From Macrosoma leucophasiata (lineage: Eukaryota; Arthropoda; Insecta; Lepidoptera; Hedylidae): a stretch of 64,000 nt of DNA. How positions within the stretch are numbered: position 1 is the stretch's first letter; every line of letters begins with the position of its first letter. Below the pieces are notes generated by a model, which saw nothing but the letters and a program-made list of their open reading frames with translations, was not told the DNA's origin and made no database searches. The DNA lies in assembly GCA_036365455.1 (NCBI GenBank), contig JAWQUS010000001.1, positions 20,377,001 through 20,441,000 of the forward strand, read 5' to 3'. A program made the translations under genes and the position numbers. This document shows positions 11,327 to 22,509 of this stretch, one piece after another.

Positions 11327-11520
11327 GAAAATACGCTTACACTCACAGCTCACTCACAGTAGGTATAAACTTGTGTCATAATGGTGGTACATAACACAAA
11401 CACCCACACCCGATACGAACATCGCTACATCACTTACTACAAATATTTGTTCCGGTATGGGAATCAAACCCGTGACCCTAGGTTCAAAAGGTCGACACAC
11501 ATCGCGGTATCAACTGGCTT
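11327..11520 (-). mobile_element. Family P SINE variant
   Basis: Minus copy: plus-strand text aaatacgcttacactcacag, ggtataaacttgtgtc, acaaatatttgttccgg, then the tRNA-like head in complement (gaatcaaacccgtgacccta). The head differs from the 12712 and 22207 copies, so this is a sub-family or a separate tRNA. Confidence 0.7.
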
Positions 11521-11522
11521 TT

Positions 11523-11793
11523 TATGTAATGAAAGTGGCAAACAAGCATGCACTTCACATTGATGTTAAGCGATGACTTACTTACACAATGACCCGAGGT
11601 CAAAATGCAGATGCGTTGCCACTCCTGAGGTCTAAGGTGTTATGCCTCTGTGCCGAAAATTACAGGGCCGTACATTACCACCTGACCGGAACACGATAGT
11701 GCTGAACACTACCATTTAGCGGCAAGTGTATTAGGTAATGCGGTGGTGCCTAAGCCCGCGAGCTCCGTCACTGGAGCTCTACTACCAGTAAAT
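11523..11793 (-). mobile_element. Family A SINE, full length
   Basis: From ttttatgtaatgaaagtggc to ggagctctactaccagtaaa. It lies between two copies of an 86-base family P head (11436-11522 and 11861-11946). Confidence 0.85.
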
Positions 11794-11860
11794 AAAGTTT
11801 TGTTGTTTGCAGTACATTTAATTTTGTAGAACATAACTAACAAATATCACTAAAACATTT

Positions 11861-11948
11861 ACTACAAATATTTATACCGGTATGGGAATCAAACCCGTGA
11901 CCCTAGGTTCAAAAGGTCGACACACATCGCGAGATCAACTGGCTTATG
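11861..11948 (-). repeat. Second copy of the family P head flanking the SINE
   Basis: Nearly identical to 11436-11522 (tatgggaatcaaacccgtga, then ccctaggttcaaaaggtcg). It is far longer than a normal target duplication, so a local duplication around the SINE is more likely. Confidence 0.7.
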
Positions 11949-12332
11949 CTATACCCATTGAATTTCTCTCAATGTGTATAAAAATGTACAGTTCCTACTG
12001 CGAAACCCGAAAAAGCGACAAATGACGTCCACATTTCATTTACAACACGACCTATTACTCGGCAGAGTGATTACGCCCAAGGCGCAAACATTTTTTCATC
12101 TCAACTTGGAACAGAAGGTTGTTTTGGGGTTGCCAATACTTATTGTTAGTCTGAAATTTAGTGGCCATATATCAACAACATAAAAGATCGAGTTACAATG
12201 AACCCAAAGGAAGTTAGGAAGTTTCGCAGCCAGCGATGTGAACCCTAATATTCTAGGAACTTTAGGAAAATACATATGATCAATGAACGGGGCTGAGTCG
12301 GGAATAATAAATGTACTGGGATGTAATCTACG
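11949..12332. other. No recognised feature
   Basis: A 69-codon frame at 11974-12183 has no recognisable motif. Confidence 0.5.
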
Positions 12333-12334
12333 CT

Positions 12335-12512
12335 ATTTTTTTTTTTTTAATGTACTAAAAGTGGCAAGCAAGTATGCGGTTCACATTGATGTTAAGTGAT
12401 GACTGCAGCCTATAGACACCCACACAATGACCAGAGGTCAAAATGCAGATGCGCTGCCACTCCTGAGGCATTAGGTGTTATGCCTCTGTGCCGGAAATTA
12501 CACGGACGTACA
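12335..12512 (-). mobile_element. Family A SINE, truncated
   Basis: Shares variants with the 29200 and 48566 copies (ctcctgaggcattaggtg, atgaccagaggtcaaa), so these form a subfamily. It stops at cggacgtacat, losing the 5' half. Confidence 0.8.
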
Positions 12513-12711
12513 TAAATAATTTGCAGGAGCAATAAAATATATTTTTGGTTGTCAATATGTTGACAACTTCTACAAATTTATTGCAAACAACAAAATAACT
12601 AAACAGCTCTTAATATAGCGCATGTGTCAAACTTATTCATGTACTATTTTCAGATATGAGACTGTTTATTCAGTTTATTCAGCGTTGTATGAGGATATTA
12701 AATATATATAT

Positions 12712-12917
12712 AAAATACGCTTACACTCACAGCCCCACAGTAGGTATAAACCTGTGTCGTGGGTGCCGTTGTACACATACAACACATACACAAACACCCA
12801 GACCCGAAACAAATATCTGTAGTTCATACAAATATTTGTCCCGGTGCGGGGATCGAACCCGCGAAACTTCGAATCAAACGGTCATCTCACACCGCTGGAC
12901 TAACCGGGTCGTCGAAT
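12712..12917 (-). mobile_element. Family P SINE
   Basis: The minus strand reads ccggttagtccagcggtgtg, then a box-B-like gggttcgatccccgcaccgg, then a body ending gtgagtgtaagcgtatttta. These are tRNA-like internal promoter sites of an RNA polymerase III SINE. It is head-to-head with the copy at 12935. Confidence 0.8.
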
Positions 12918-12934
12918 TGGGATATTGAGGATCG

Positions 12935-13105
12935 CTTGATTTGAGGGTCGCGGGTTCGATGCCCTACAAATGTTTGTATGGCCTACAGATATTTGTTTGG
13001 GATCTGGGAGTTTATTAACGTATTCGCTGTGTGTGTACAATGGCACCCACTATACCTACAGGTTTATACCTGGTATGGAGGGCAGTGCGAGCGTATTTAT
13101 TTATT
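12935..13105 (+). mobile_element. Family P SINE, degraded
   Basis: Plus copy starting within the tRNA-like head (gggtcgcgggttcgatgccc) and continuing tgtatggcctacagatattt to gcgagcgtattta. More diverged than its neighbour. Confidence 0.7.
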
Positions 13106-13263
13106 TTGACTTTGAAAACATGACACACACACTAAATTACGGAACCGTATCACCATCTATCGAACACGATAACCATTGAGTGGCATGTAAATTAAATGAT
13201 GCGATTCTACACCCGTAAGCTGCGTTATCATGGCTATACTACTTTTTCATCATGCGCGATATA

Positions 13264-13264
13264 T

Positions 13265-13300
<36 letters not shown>
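13264..13300. repeat. (TA)n microsatellite
   Basis: About 15 uninterrupted AT dinucleotides. A second tract lies near 17285-17308. Confidence 0.9.
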
Positions 13301-13302
13301 CT

Positions 13303-13685
13303 AGCTGCCCCGACGAACTGCGTATCGTCTTAGAAAATATATTTTAAAATTTACCAAAAATGTTATGAAAAATAGATGTTGGCCGATTCTCACACCTACT
13401 CAATAAGCTCACAAAATTTCATGAGAATTGGTCAAGCCGTTTCGGAGGAGTACGGAAACGAACATTGTGACACGAGAATTTTAATATACCTACTAGCTGC
13501 CCCGGCAAACCTTGTATCGCCTTAGAAAATATATTTATAAAATGATCAAAAATGTTATGAAAAATTGATGTGAGTCGATTCTCATACCTACTTAATATGC
13601 CCACAAAATTTCATGAGAATCGGTCCAGCCGTTTCAGAGGAGTACGGTAACTAACATTGTGACATGGAAATTTTATTAAGATAAG
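13303..13685 (+). repeat. Two tandem copies of a ~193-bp interspersed repeat
   Basis: Each unit opens ctagctgccccg and carries cacaaaatttcatgagaat, then gtcaagccgtttcggaggag or its variant, ending acattgtgaca(c/t)g(a/g)(g/a)aattt. Unit 1 starts about 13303 and unit 2 about 13495. This belongs to the AGCTG(CCCCG) class of lepidopteran repeats. Confidence 0.8.
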
Positions 13686-14645
13686 ATTACAATAATAATT
13701 TTATACTATTACAATAAGAATCTTCACTTGTTCTTCAATTGTTGTTCTTACTTGTTCTTCAACAAATAAAAAGAATCGAAAATGTCAATACACATCACAT
13801 GATACTTCGCTCAGTGAATCAAAAGAAAACACCGAGATACTGTCAAAGTGGCGGAAATTTCCTAAATTGTAACTACACATGTAAGTACGAAGAATTTACG
13901 TTGTATATTCAGCAGTTACTCTATTACTACATAGAGAGGAGTTCCCGCAGCATTGACAATGAAAATACTCTACTATTTCCATCTGATCCATATTTATATC
14001 TGAGATGCTGACAACAACCTCTTTTGATATGTCACACGACACAGTTTACGAATTATTTCTTTTTTTATTTTTTGATTTACCCCCCGAAAGTGTTTTAGCC
14101 CCGAAAGCCCCCCATAATTCATATTAAGAAACAAGCAATAAGTCTTTTTATATTTAATAATGAAAGCATGAAAGAAATTAATTAAAATGTCATACATCGA
14201 TTACTTTTGGGAAATACTTCGAAAAAATCAAAAAATATCTGAGTATGCTTTTCGACCAAAAATCATGAAACTTTGAAACTGCTAATTAATTTAGAGAATG
14301 GATTTATACGAAAAAGTGTGCTACAATAACTAATTATGATAGACGTTTTTTCAACACGAAAAGTTAATTTCAGTTCCCAGAAGCAGCGTACAGCTACGAG
14401 AGAATGAAAGAGATGTCTACGAATCTAAATGAATTGTCCCTATCAAGCATTCGTTCTTGGAAAACATACGGGATCCATTTGCAGATGCCACCGCGCTGTT
14501 CGTACGTCTTACAATTCTGTAAAAAAGCAAAATTTTAAACGAAGTGATATTAAACCGGTAATGAATTGAAATACAATAAAATAAACAGAATGTCGACCTT
14601 AAAACATCTCTGAATATTATAAAACTGGCTTATAAAACTAACTGT
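13686..14645. other. No recognised feature
   Basis: Open frames of 90 and 67 codons lack any recognisable motif and are AT-biased. I call nothing here. Confidence 0.5.
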
Positions 14646-14650
14646 TTTAC

Positions 14651-14939
14651 TGGTGGTAGAGCTCCAGTGACGGAGCTTGCGGGCATAGACACCACCGCAT
14701 TACCTAATATATTTATCGCTAAATGGTTTCAGCTAGTGGTGTTCAGCACTATCGTGTTCCGGTCAGGTGATAATGTACGGCCCTGTAATTTCCGGCACAG
14801 AGGCATAACACCTTAGGCCTTAGGAGTGATAACGCATCTGCATTTTGACCTTGGTCTTTGTGTGGGTGTCTATAGGCTGCGGTCCTCACTTAACATGAAT
14901 GTGAACTGAATGCTTGTTTGCCACGTCCATTACATAAAA
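14651..14939 (+). mobile_element. Family A SINE, full length
   Basis: actggtggtagagctccagt through to ccacgtccattacataaaa. Immediately downstream (14942-14985) is a scrap of the GACGAAGTCGCGGGC repeat end (aggacttcgtgcgcataaat). Confidence 0.85.
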
Positions 14940-15007
14940 GCCTAGCCGTACCCAGGACTTCGTGCGCATAAATACTGAACCAGTTGAACAGTGCTGCACA
15001 TGTATTA

Positions 15008-15154
15008 ATTATCCCAGAGACGTAACAACTTTAGGTCTCAGGGGTGGCAACGCATTTACATTTTGACGTCCGGTTTTTGTGTAGATGTCTATAGGCTGCA
15101 GTCATCACTTAACATCAATGTTACTGCATGCTTATTTTCCACCCTACTTACATA
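15008..15154 (+). mobile_element. Family A SINE, 5'-truncated
   Basis: Core and 3' tail only (taggtctcaggggtggcaac ... cttacataaaaaaaa). Shares the caaggtctc-type subfamily with 42520. Confidence 0.75.
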
Positions 15155-15734
15155 AAAAAAACTTCTTTTTCCCTTAACCGATTTTGACGATACAATGTTT
15201 TGACAACGCTCCTAATTATATTGGTTTGAAAAGTGACAAAATTGAAGAGAAAATTAGTGCTAAATTAGTCACAATGTGTCAACTTTACTCCCTAGTAACC
15301 AGAACGACCAGGATTTGTAGTTAAAAATACGTGGTCTAATGATGAATAAAAAACGCAGCGTTTATTCCACTACTCTCATCCCTATATCATTCACCCACGC
15401 CGCTATAACTGGTAACTAATATAATTTCTCTCAGTTTTTTTTATGCAAAATACACATAATATCCGTTTTGAGTGACGGCCGTCGCGCCCTTCATAAAGGT
15501 TGCCTGATTTATATTCAAGCGAGTGTTGTCATTGAAGAACACTCGGCAAAAACGAGTTTGTATGAATATAGAAGTATCTTTCGTCTTGAAGAACAATTTT
15601 GCTCGACGGCACCAATTTCATTTGATATTCTATTAGAATGGGAAAAATAGAATTAAAATGCTGGAAAAAAATTGTTTCACAGTCACCACAATCAGTTACC
15701 AGTCTAGGGAGTTGGGATCTTAGTTTACTCGTAT
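15155..15734. other. No recognised feature
   Basis: Two overlapping frames of 60 and 73 codons on opposite strands have no motif. Confidence 0.5.
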
Positions 15735-15850
15735 ATGTATGTATCTTCACGCCGGGTCCCTAACGGGGTAGGCAGAGAGTGTGGACCGCCAGATATCCCG
15801 GTTCTGACATACCTCTCGTGCCTCATCTACCTTCATCATTCTCTTCATAC
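15735..15850 (-). repeat. Repeat tail module
   Basis: On the minus strand it ends ggcgtgaagatacatacata, like 10300-10385. Upstream it carries ccagatatcccggttctgac in plus. Confidence 0.5.
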
Positions 15851-15885
15851 ATGCACGCCGACAAAAAAGTAACTATGAAAGTAAA

Positions 15886-16516
15886 TTAAAAAAAAACCGG
15901 TCAAGTGCGTGTCAGGCTTCGCGCAGTGTAGGGTTCCGTAAATATAGAGTAAGAGATGTAATGAAAAAAAATAAATAAATATTTTCTATGGTGTTATTCG
16001 AAATTTTCGAGTAAAATACATTTGGTCGACTATAACTCGCAAACTTGCAAGGCCAACTTTAGTGTGATAGTTTTCCTTTCAATTTCGTTATATTTAGCTA
16101 CTATCGCCGTAACGTTTGAATTTCTAACAACAACCGTTTAGTCTGTAGGTGGGGAAGACACTTGTGTCTAACGAAAATTTGCATTTTAAAGCTTAATAAG
16201 TCACGAACAGTTAAATAAATTGAAAAATGATGTTGGCAAACCAATAATATTTTTAAAGACGTATCCAACGATACCCCACACTATATGAAAAACGAAATTA
16301 AAAAATAAATATCCGCGCGTTACTTGTAGGGGGGGGGGTTACCCTAAAAAAATTTTTTTTCACGTTTTCATTATACCACTTTGTCGGCGTGATTAAGGTG
16401 TATACTTGTGCCAAATTTCAAGTCTCTAGTACTAATAGTTTTGCGCTAAACCGCGGACAGACAGACAGACGGACATGGCGAAACTATAAGGGTTCCTTGT
16501 TTACTACGGAACCCTA
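15886..16516 (+). repeat. AGGGTTCCGTA interspersed element
   Basis: Begins accggtcaagtgcgtgtcag and gggttccgta, and ends gacatggcgaaactataagg, gttcc, then acggaaccctaaaaa. The ends are inverted relative to each other (agggttccgta / acggaaccct). A short G run lies at 16331-16339. It is a well-known moth repeat in my recollection; no ORF. Confidence 0.65.
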
Positions 16517-17029
16517 AAAAGGAGCAACAATAATTATTGTGCTCTAACTAAGTCCACATACAAATTTACTGCCGTATTTAGACAAACATATTCAATCCCA
16601 AATAACTCGAGCTTATAATGCACTACAAGGTATTCATGTTGAAACAGCTGCACTCCAAACGACTAGCCATCATCTATCATCGTAGTCTAGTGTTTGGGTC
16701 TTAGTACTTCGGACATAAATGTCTTAAATGTCAACTAGAAAGTTCTATTATTTGTCCTGGAAATATCTAGACTTCAGAAACTTAACTTCGGAAATTTTTA
16801 TGAACGCTTTTTCTAATCACCTAAATAGAAGTTTAAAATATAATTTCGTGATCAACATATCAACAAAACATTACACCTCATGACCCACCGTAGATGGTCA
16901 ATAATTATATGATAATTGTGTTCTGTAGCTTTGGAATAAGAAATTGGATTAGAACAATGTTTACTCCTTAAATTTGTAAGGAAATCTGGGTGACGACGGC
17001 TCGGACTTGGCTCATTTTTGTTGATATTT
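16517..17029. other. No recognised feature
   Basis: AT-rich and unassigned. Confidence 0.5.
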
Positions 17030-17600
17030 ATTTATTTATTTATGCTTCAATGCACCTAGTACATAAGGCGGGCTTAATGTCACTAGGCATTCTCTAACAG
17101 CCAACCTTTGGGTAATAAAACAGAATTGTGGAAGGTGCAATTTGAATAGAGAGCAATGGAAAAAAAAGAGTAAGTATATGAATAATATATAAAATAAGAT
17201 ACATAAAAAGTACATACTATACATATAAAATAATACAAGTCGGTATAAATACAATTAAATTATTAAGCATACATATAAACATAAATATATATATATATAT
17301 ATATACACTATAAAAGTAGATATATAGGATAAATATACCTCGATATATAAATACAAAGAAAACAAGATAAAAATAAAGTAAACGACGACAAGTTAGTGAC
17401 AAGAAAGTTGCGATGATAACCTCAGGCAGTGATCACGTAATTTCCGCTTGAATGTGAATTTATTTATATTTGTCTTAATGATTTCCGAATTTTCAGGGGT
17501 AGCGTGTTCCAAATTGTAATGGATGTAACAGCCAGAAGCCGGTCTGGTGAGGAGGTATTTTCAGAATTAAGTGTTCCGATAAACGGCTAAGAGGATGGCC
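17030..17600 (-). pseudogene. CR1 LINE remnant: end of ORF2 and 3'UTR
   Basis: Minus strand. The 3'UTR at 17036-17125 matches that of the element at 48705 (acataaggcgggcttaatgt; caacctttggg), ending in a TAAA-type tail (ttatttatttatttat in plus). Between 17420 and 17545 the minus strand encodes the ORF2 C-terminus (IWNTLPLKI; then KFTFKRKLRDH in another frame), equivalent to LWNMLPIDI and KFAFKRKLRNFF. Frameshifts and a TA-rich expansion (17160-17390) show decay. Confidence 0.7.
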
Positions 17601-17875
17601 CAGAAAGGATATTCAAGGAGACTGTTAGACATTCTCCCTACGGAGGACATTACATGATGCCCACGCTCAGGATGCGAGTCGGCTATCGCAGTGTATTACA
17701 TAATACTCAGAGAGACACTGCTGTCCGTCTATACATAATATAGACGGGATCATGTTTTCTAGATACATATCGCAAGGTAAAAATGTACCCTATTACTGCT
17801 ACACTGAACGGTTCATTATACATAACCAACTGATGTCTAGAGCGAAAGATGGTGCATATGTCTTATTTATTTATT

Positions 17876-18105
17876 TACTAGCTGTTGCTTTCGGCTCTGC
17901 CCGCGTGTTGGTCGCTTTTCGCGTAACATGTGTAAACTCATCAAATCATCCCATGGCATCCCATAGGAATCGGGATAAAAACTTTCTACGTGTTAATTCA
18001 AGTTACCCTCTATGTGTGTGCCAAATCTCATGAAAATCGATTTAGCAGTTTTTGCGTGAGGGCGTAACAAACAAACATACAAACTTTCACATTTATAATA
18101 TTTAT
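17876..18105 (+). repeat. AGCTG(TTGC) interspersed repeat
   Basis: tactagctgttgctttcggc, tcgcttttcgcgtaacatgt, then tttttgcgtgagggcgtaac and acaaactttcac; same family as 44490-44720. A 93-codon frame across it is incidental. Confidence 0.7.
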
Positions 18106-18654
18106 ACGATTTACACTTTTATGTATATGTACATACGGAGGACTTAACGCCTAATGTGTCCCCCCACAACGTCCTAAGCCGAGGATCAGACCCGCAGGTC
18201 GACCTGTGGCAGTTGTATAAATTAATTTAAGCTGAGAACCCTTTGCGCTCGTCAATTGCCTGGTACACAAGCACATTATTCAACAACTTCACTAAATTTA
18301 TCATAAGTACATTAAACAAAGCTGATAAAAAATTTGAATTCGCGCATTCAGACCAAAAATATACAACAAAGATAAAAAAATGAATTTAAAAAAAATGTAA
18401 TAGCGAGAACTTTGTTGTGTTTGACCAAAAATTACGCCACTTCGGGAACGCTCTAGGATCCGAAAGGGTTAAAAAAAATTGCCTGGTAAAGTAGATTAGT
18501 GACGTCTAGAGACGAGCCGCCAACGTCCATAAAAAACCTGTTCATTATGATTGAGTACTGAATGCGGTGGTACTCACTGTCATCTATACAGCTTCAAAGA
18601 TAACACGTCGTATTTTTTTTCAAATAAAACGGCATACATCACATTATTTAATTT
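18106..18654. other. No recognised gene
   Basis: A scrap resembling the CR1 3'UTR (acatacggaggacttaacgc) lies near 18132. Otherwise unassigned. Confidence 0.4.
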
Positions 18655-18655
18655 A

Positions 18656-18968
18656 TAATAATAATAATGGCAACCCTTGATACGTCCCACGGCTGGGCAT
18701 GAGTCTCTCCGCTACTTGGGGGAGGCCTGGCGGGTTGGTGGAGATACGGGTCAGTGGCCAACCCGCTGTTGGATCTTTTCAAACCGCCCATAAGGCCTCC
18801 AACAAGCTATAATCTATCTATCGATAGCAACAGGGACCGACGGCTTAACGTGCCCCCCGCATTTGAATTTGCCACCTGCGGTCACCCTTCACACACCCGA
18901 CAGCGCCCGTATCGCTTAACCGAGTAGATCGCTTGCGACCTACACCAGCCGCGGGGCCATGCGCGCTT
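18656..18968 (-). mobile_element. 5S-rRNA-derived SINE
   Basis: Minus copy, ggcaacccttgatacgtccc to ccatgcgcgcttc. 5S-like head present but with C-box changes (gggtgaccgcaggtgg). Shortened in the middle compared with 30609. Confidence 0.75.
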
Positions 18969-18984
18969 CATATTTTTTAATATA

Positions 18985-19460
18985 TTGAAACAGTTCTAAA
19001 ATGATTTCATATACAGCACTCAACAATTAATATTGCACATCGAGCCTGCAAATAGATGATCGGCTCGTTTGGACTTCGTAGAGCGTTATCTCTCTTGCAC
19101 AATGCCTACGTAAGCACTGACAGTCTGGTATTGGTCAAAACCTGATCAAAATGGTCGACAAACGTCAAATAGGTACGGTGCGAAAGAGATAACGCTCTAC
19201 AGACCCGAAATAAACCAGTCTCTCTCCTAGGCTCGATGTGCAATATTAATTGTTAGGTAGGTACTATTCTTTCAAAGCACAGTATTGTCAACATCGTGGA
19301 GTCCAAACACGTCACGGGTTTTGGTTTAATGTCCCCGTAATGACCTCCTAACGTGGATTATGTTGCGCGTGGCGGGAATTTGTTAATCGAACGTATTTCA
19401 TTCGCCATTTATATTTTGTGTATACATGATTTAATTGAAAATTGATCTATGTTTAATTTT
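18985..19460 (+). repeat. Duplicated segment, copy 1 (interrupted by a MITE)
   Basis: 19261-19460 matches 20105-20305 (cgtaatgacctcctaacgtg; attatgttgcgcgtggcg; ttaattgaaaattgat). The left shoulder (ttctaaaatgatttcatata) also matches. Copy 1 is split by 19022-19254. Confidence 0.8.
19022..19254. mobile_element. MITE with perfect 25-bp terminal inverted repeats
   Basis: Left end aacaattaatattgcacatc then gagcc is the exact complement of the right end. Inner inverted matches (tagagcgttatctct / agagataacgctcta) follow. 233 bp, no ORF. Absent from the sister duplicate at 20105, so it was inserted into copy 1. I could not define a clear target duplication. Confidence 0.85.
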
Positions 19461-19785
19461 AGATCGAATGTGTTTTGTATCTTTATCAGCTTGAGCGACA
19501 AAATGCTTTACTGAGTGGTTTCTATACTTTGGTATCCATTTTAGAGTTCTACACCTCCAAAGAAAAAAACCGAATCCTTTAGGGTCACTCGTCTGTCTGT
19601 CCGTCTGTCAGAGCCAGTTTGCTTCAAGTCTAATGGACCATTATGTGACTTGGTGAGCCAAATAAATATACATACTTAAAGTAAACGAATGAATTGCAAA
19701 CACTATTGGAGACCATTCTTAAGTGATAAATTGAAAAAAAAAACTGAATGTATACTAGGTCAAATAAAAGAGCTTACCATCAATA
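19461..19785. other. Unassigned; short CTGT tract
   Basis: cgtctgtctgtccgtctgtc at 19590 resembles the motif inside several moth repeats. No gene. Confidence 0.45.
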
Positions 19786-19789
19786 TCTT

Positions 19790-20045
19790 ATCATAATCTG
19801 CATATATAAAAATTAATTGCTGTTCGTTAGTCTCGCTAAAAGTCAAGAACGGCTGGACCGATTTGGCTAATTTTGGTTTTGAATGATTTCCGGAAGCCCA
19901 GGAAAGGTTTAAAAGGTAAGAAAACATGAAGAAATTGAAGCGAAATTGTAAAAACCACAATTTCATTTTCCCATACAAATAATATAGTCCGTATCTATCA
20001 AACCTTTGACTTATTAATTCATTCTGAGGCAATACGAAGTTTACC
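19790..20045 (-). repeat. Interspersed repeat, minus copy
   Basis: Matches the complement of 32878-33120 (gttagtctcgctaaaa; ggctggaccgatttggctaa; cccatacaaataatatagtc). The minus frame of 90 codons is incidental. Confidence 0.75.
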
Positions 20046-20089
20046 GGGTTGACTTGTTTTTAATAATTTTGAAATAAGTATAGTTTTAA

Positions 20090-20305
20090 AATGAATTCAT
20101 ATACTATGATGTTTCAGAGCACTATTGTGAACATTGTGGAATCTAAACACGTCGCGGGTTTGGCTTAATGTCACCGTAATGACCTCCTTACGTGGATTAT
20201 GTTGCGCGTGGCGAGAATTTCTTGATCGAACGCATTTAATTCGCCATTCTTTCTATTTTGTGTACACAGTATTTAATTGAAAATTGATTCGTGTTTAATT
20301 ATGCT
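20090..20305 (+). repeat. Duplicated segment, copy 2
   Basis: Sister of 19261-19460 and intact at the site where copy 1 holds the MITE. Diverged by scattered substitutions. Confidence 0.8.
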
Positions 20306-20306
20306 G

Positions 20307-20540
20307 CTGTTAGAGCTCCAGTCACGGCACCACCGCATTACCTAATATACTTGCCGCTAAATGGTAGTGTTGAGCAGTATCGTGTTCCAGTCAGATGGTA
20401 ATGTACGGCCCTGTAATTTCTGGCACAGAGGCATAACACCTTAGGCCTCAGGAGTGTAAACGCATCTGCATTTTGAGCTTTGTCTTTGTGTGAGTGTCTA
20501 TAGGCTGCAGTCATGACTTAACATCAATGCAAAACTGCAA
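20307..20540 (+). mobile_element. Family A SINE, 3' end missing
   Basis: gttagagctccagtcacggc to acttaacatcaatgc, then breaks into the next copy. Internal deletion of the gagctcgcgggcg part. Confidence 0.75.
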
Positions 20541-20556
20541 CTTCAGACGGCACAGA

Positions 20557-20717
20557 GGCATAACACCTTAGGCCTCAGGAGTGGCAACGTATCTGCATTT
20601 TGACCTTGGTCTTTGCGTAAGTGTCTATAGGCTGCAGTCATCACTCAACGTCAATGTGAACTGTATTATTGTTTGCCACTTCCATTACATAAAAAAAAAA
20701 TTGTTCTGGTCTGCTTT
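20557..20717 (+). mobile_element. Family A SINE, part of an inverted duplication
   Basis: Core to A-tail, then attgttctggtctg. It shares private variants with the complement of 21320-21482 (tgtattattgtttgcc; ctttgcgtaagtgtcta) and the same non-SINE flank. Confidence 0.85.
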
Positions 20718-21319
20718 TATCTGTTTAGCAACTAACTTCAGACTCTCGATCTTACCTGTCAGTGTGCATTTGCATTTTAAAAATTCACTCATACCTTTTT
20801 TTTTCAATTGCGCCATAAAAATTATAAGTTAAAAAAAAATTGCTACGAATACACAACCAAAAAAAAACTGTGTTTAAAACATATATATAAATTCCAATTC
20901 TATCTAAGCTTAAAATTTAGAAAGGTTGCGGTTCGGCGCTTTAACCCAATCAAGACATTCGCCTGATCGTGCTTTAATTAAAAACATGGAGGTACGACTC
21001 AAAATGAATTGAATAATTAAGTCGCTTGTATTCTGGAGTAGGGTTGTTTATTTTTTTGTTCAAGAAATCTAATTTCATTGTTCGGAAAAAGAGGTATTTG
21101 TAATGCAGAGTGGATCCCTGAAGCGATTTTTTTGTATATGGAAAAGTCGTTTGAAACTCGAGGTTAAACAGGAAACCTTTTTACGTTCTTAGTACGTCAG
21201 TACAATACTTGGCAACCTTTTTAGGTTTTTACCTGAAAACGTTTGTTTGTGGCAAGGCTTTATATATTAAGCTCCGCTTCAAAATTCGACATTGTAGTGA
21301 CGAAAGCAAAAGAAGAGCA
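20718..21319. other. Loop of the inverted duplication, unassigned
   Basis: About 600 bases between the inverted arms. No ORF with a recognisable domain. Confidence 0.5.
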
Positions 21320-21505
21320 ACAGACCAGAACAATTTTTTTTTATGTAATGGAAGTGGCAAACAATAATACAGTTCACATTGATGTTGAGTGATGACTGCA
21401 GCCTATAGACACTTACGCAAAGACCAAGGTCAAAATGCAGATGCGTTGCCACTCCTGAGGCCTAAGGTGTTATGCCTCTGTGCCGGAAATTACAAGACTG
21501 TACAT
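21320..21505 (-). mobile_element. Family A SINE, inverted partner
   Basis: cagaccagaacaattttttt then the SINE in minus. It retains the same unusual bases as 20557-20717. Confidence 0.85.
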
Positions 21506-21544
21506 GAATCAATTTCAGTGGTGTAAATATCTAAATAAGAACTA

Positions 21545-21722
21545 GTGTTGATTCTCTACTATTCCTGAAGCCTAGCCTCTGTGTCGGTAATAACGGGCCA
21601 CACATTACCACCTGTCTGGTTCACAATAGCGCTAAATACAATTTAGCGGCTAGTAGATAATGCCGTGTATCCTATGACCTCAAACTATGTCAATAGAGCT
21701 CTACCAATCCGTCCCCATAATG
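21545..21722 (-). mobile_element. Family A SINE, degraded 5' half
   Basis: ctgaagcctagcctctgtgt ... aatagagctctacc. Strongly diverged. Confidence 0.55.
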
Positions 21723-22206
21723 ATATAATTTCGATTTCTAAAATGTTCTTATATGCAGCGAATAATTCATACGGTAAGATAACATACGGCAGCAAAACGG
21801 ACGTCGCTCTCCGAGGATGGCATATGCAGCGCGACACTTAATAAAATATACACATCTCTTTATTTTGGCTTCCCGCAAACACTACCTGCATCGCCCATTA
21901 AACAAAAAGCATTCTAAAGATGCATTCACACTGTAGTCTTAGACATATATTTTTTTATGAAGCGATCGCTCACCATTTGAAATTCGAAAGCGAATCGTTC
22001 ACAACATTTATTATCTTAGAGTATATATTTAAGTAGATATGAAATATAAATATACTCGAAGTCTAACATCTATTGAATCTTCATTACCAAAGAGTGTGTA
22101 TATATAATAGTCAATCTTATTATTACGGGGCCATACTTTTCCATCTAATCGGAATACGATATTGCTGAACAGTACTATTTGGAGGTAGATAGATTTCAAG
22201 TCTTCA
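21723..22206. other. No recognised gene
   Basis: AT-rich; a worn family A scrap (gaatacgatattgctgaac) sits at about 22150. Confidence 0.45.
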
Positions 22207-22428
22207 TTTTTTTTTTAAATACGCTTACACTCACAGCTCCACAGTAGGTATATACCTGTGTCGTGGGTGCCGTTGTACACATAGAACACATACACAAACA
22301 CTCAGACCCGAAACAAATATCTGTAGGCCATACAAATATTTGTCCCGGTGCGGGGATCGATCCCGCGACCCATCGAATCAAACGGTCATCTCAAACCGCT
22401 GGACTAACCGGGTCGTCTAGTTAGAATT
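22207..22428 (-). mobile_element. Family P SINE
   Basis: Complete in outline: minus head ccggttagtccagcggtttg with box-B-like gggatcgatccccgcacc in complement, body, and A-rich end (plus-strand tttttttaaatacgcttac). Confidence 0.8.
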
Positions 22429-22509
22429 CTAATAAATATTCCGAAACAAAAATAGCTGATATTACGAACTTAGATGATAAATTTACATTTCTAGGAGCTA
22501 ACATATCAT

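Noticed and set aside
11044..11394. 116-codon frame
   Set aside because: It lies over the antisense of a family T SINE with a 12-bp target duplication; the same frame appears at 22549 and 27857 only because the SINE repeats.
12835..12917. tRNA gene on the minus strand
   Set aside because: The same head occurs at 22350 and 41580 with SINE bodies; it is the family P head.
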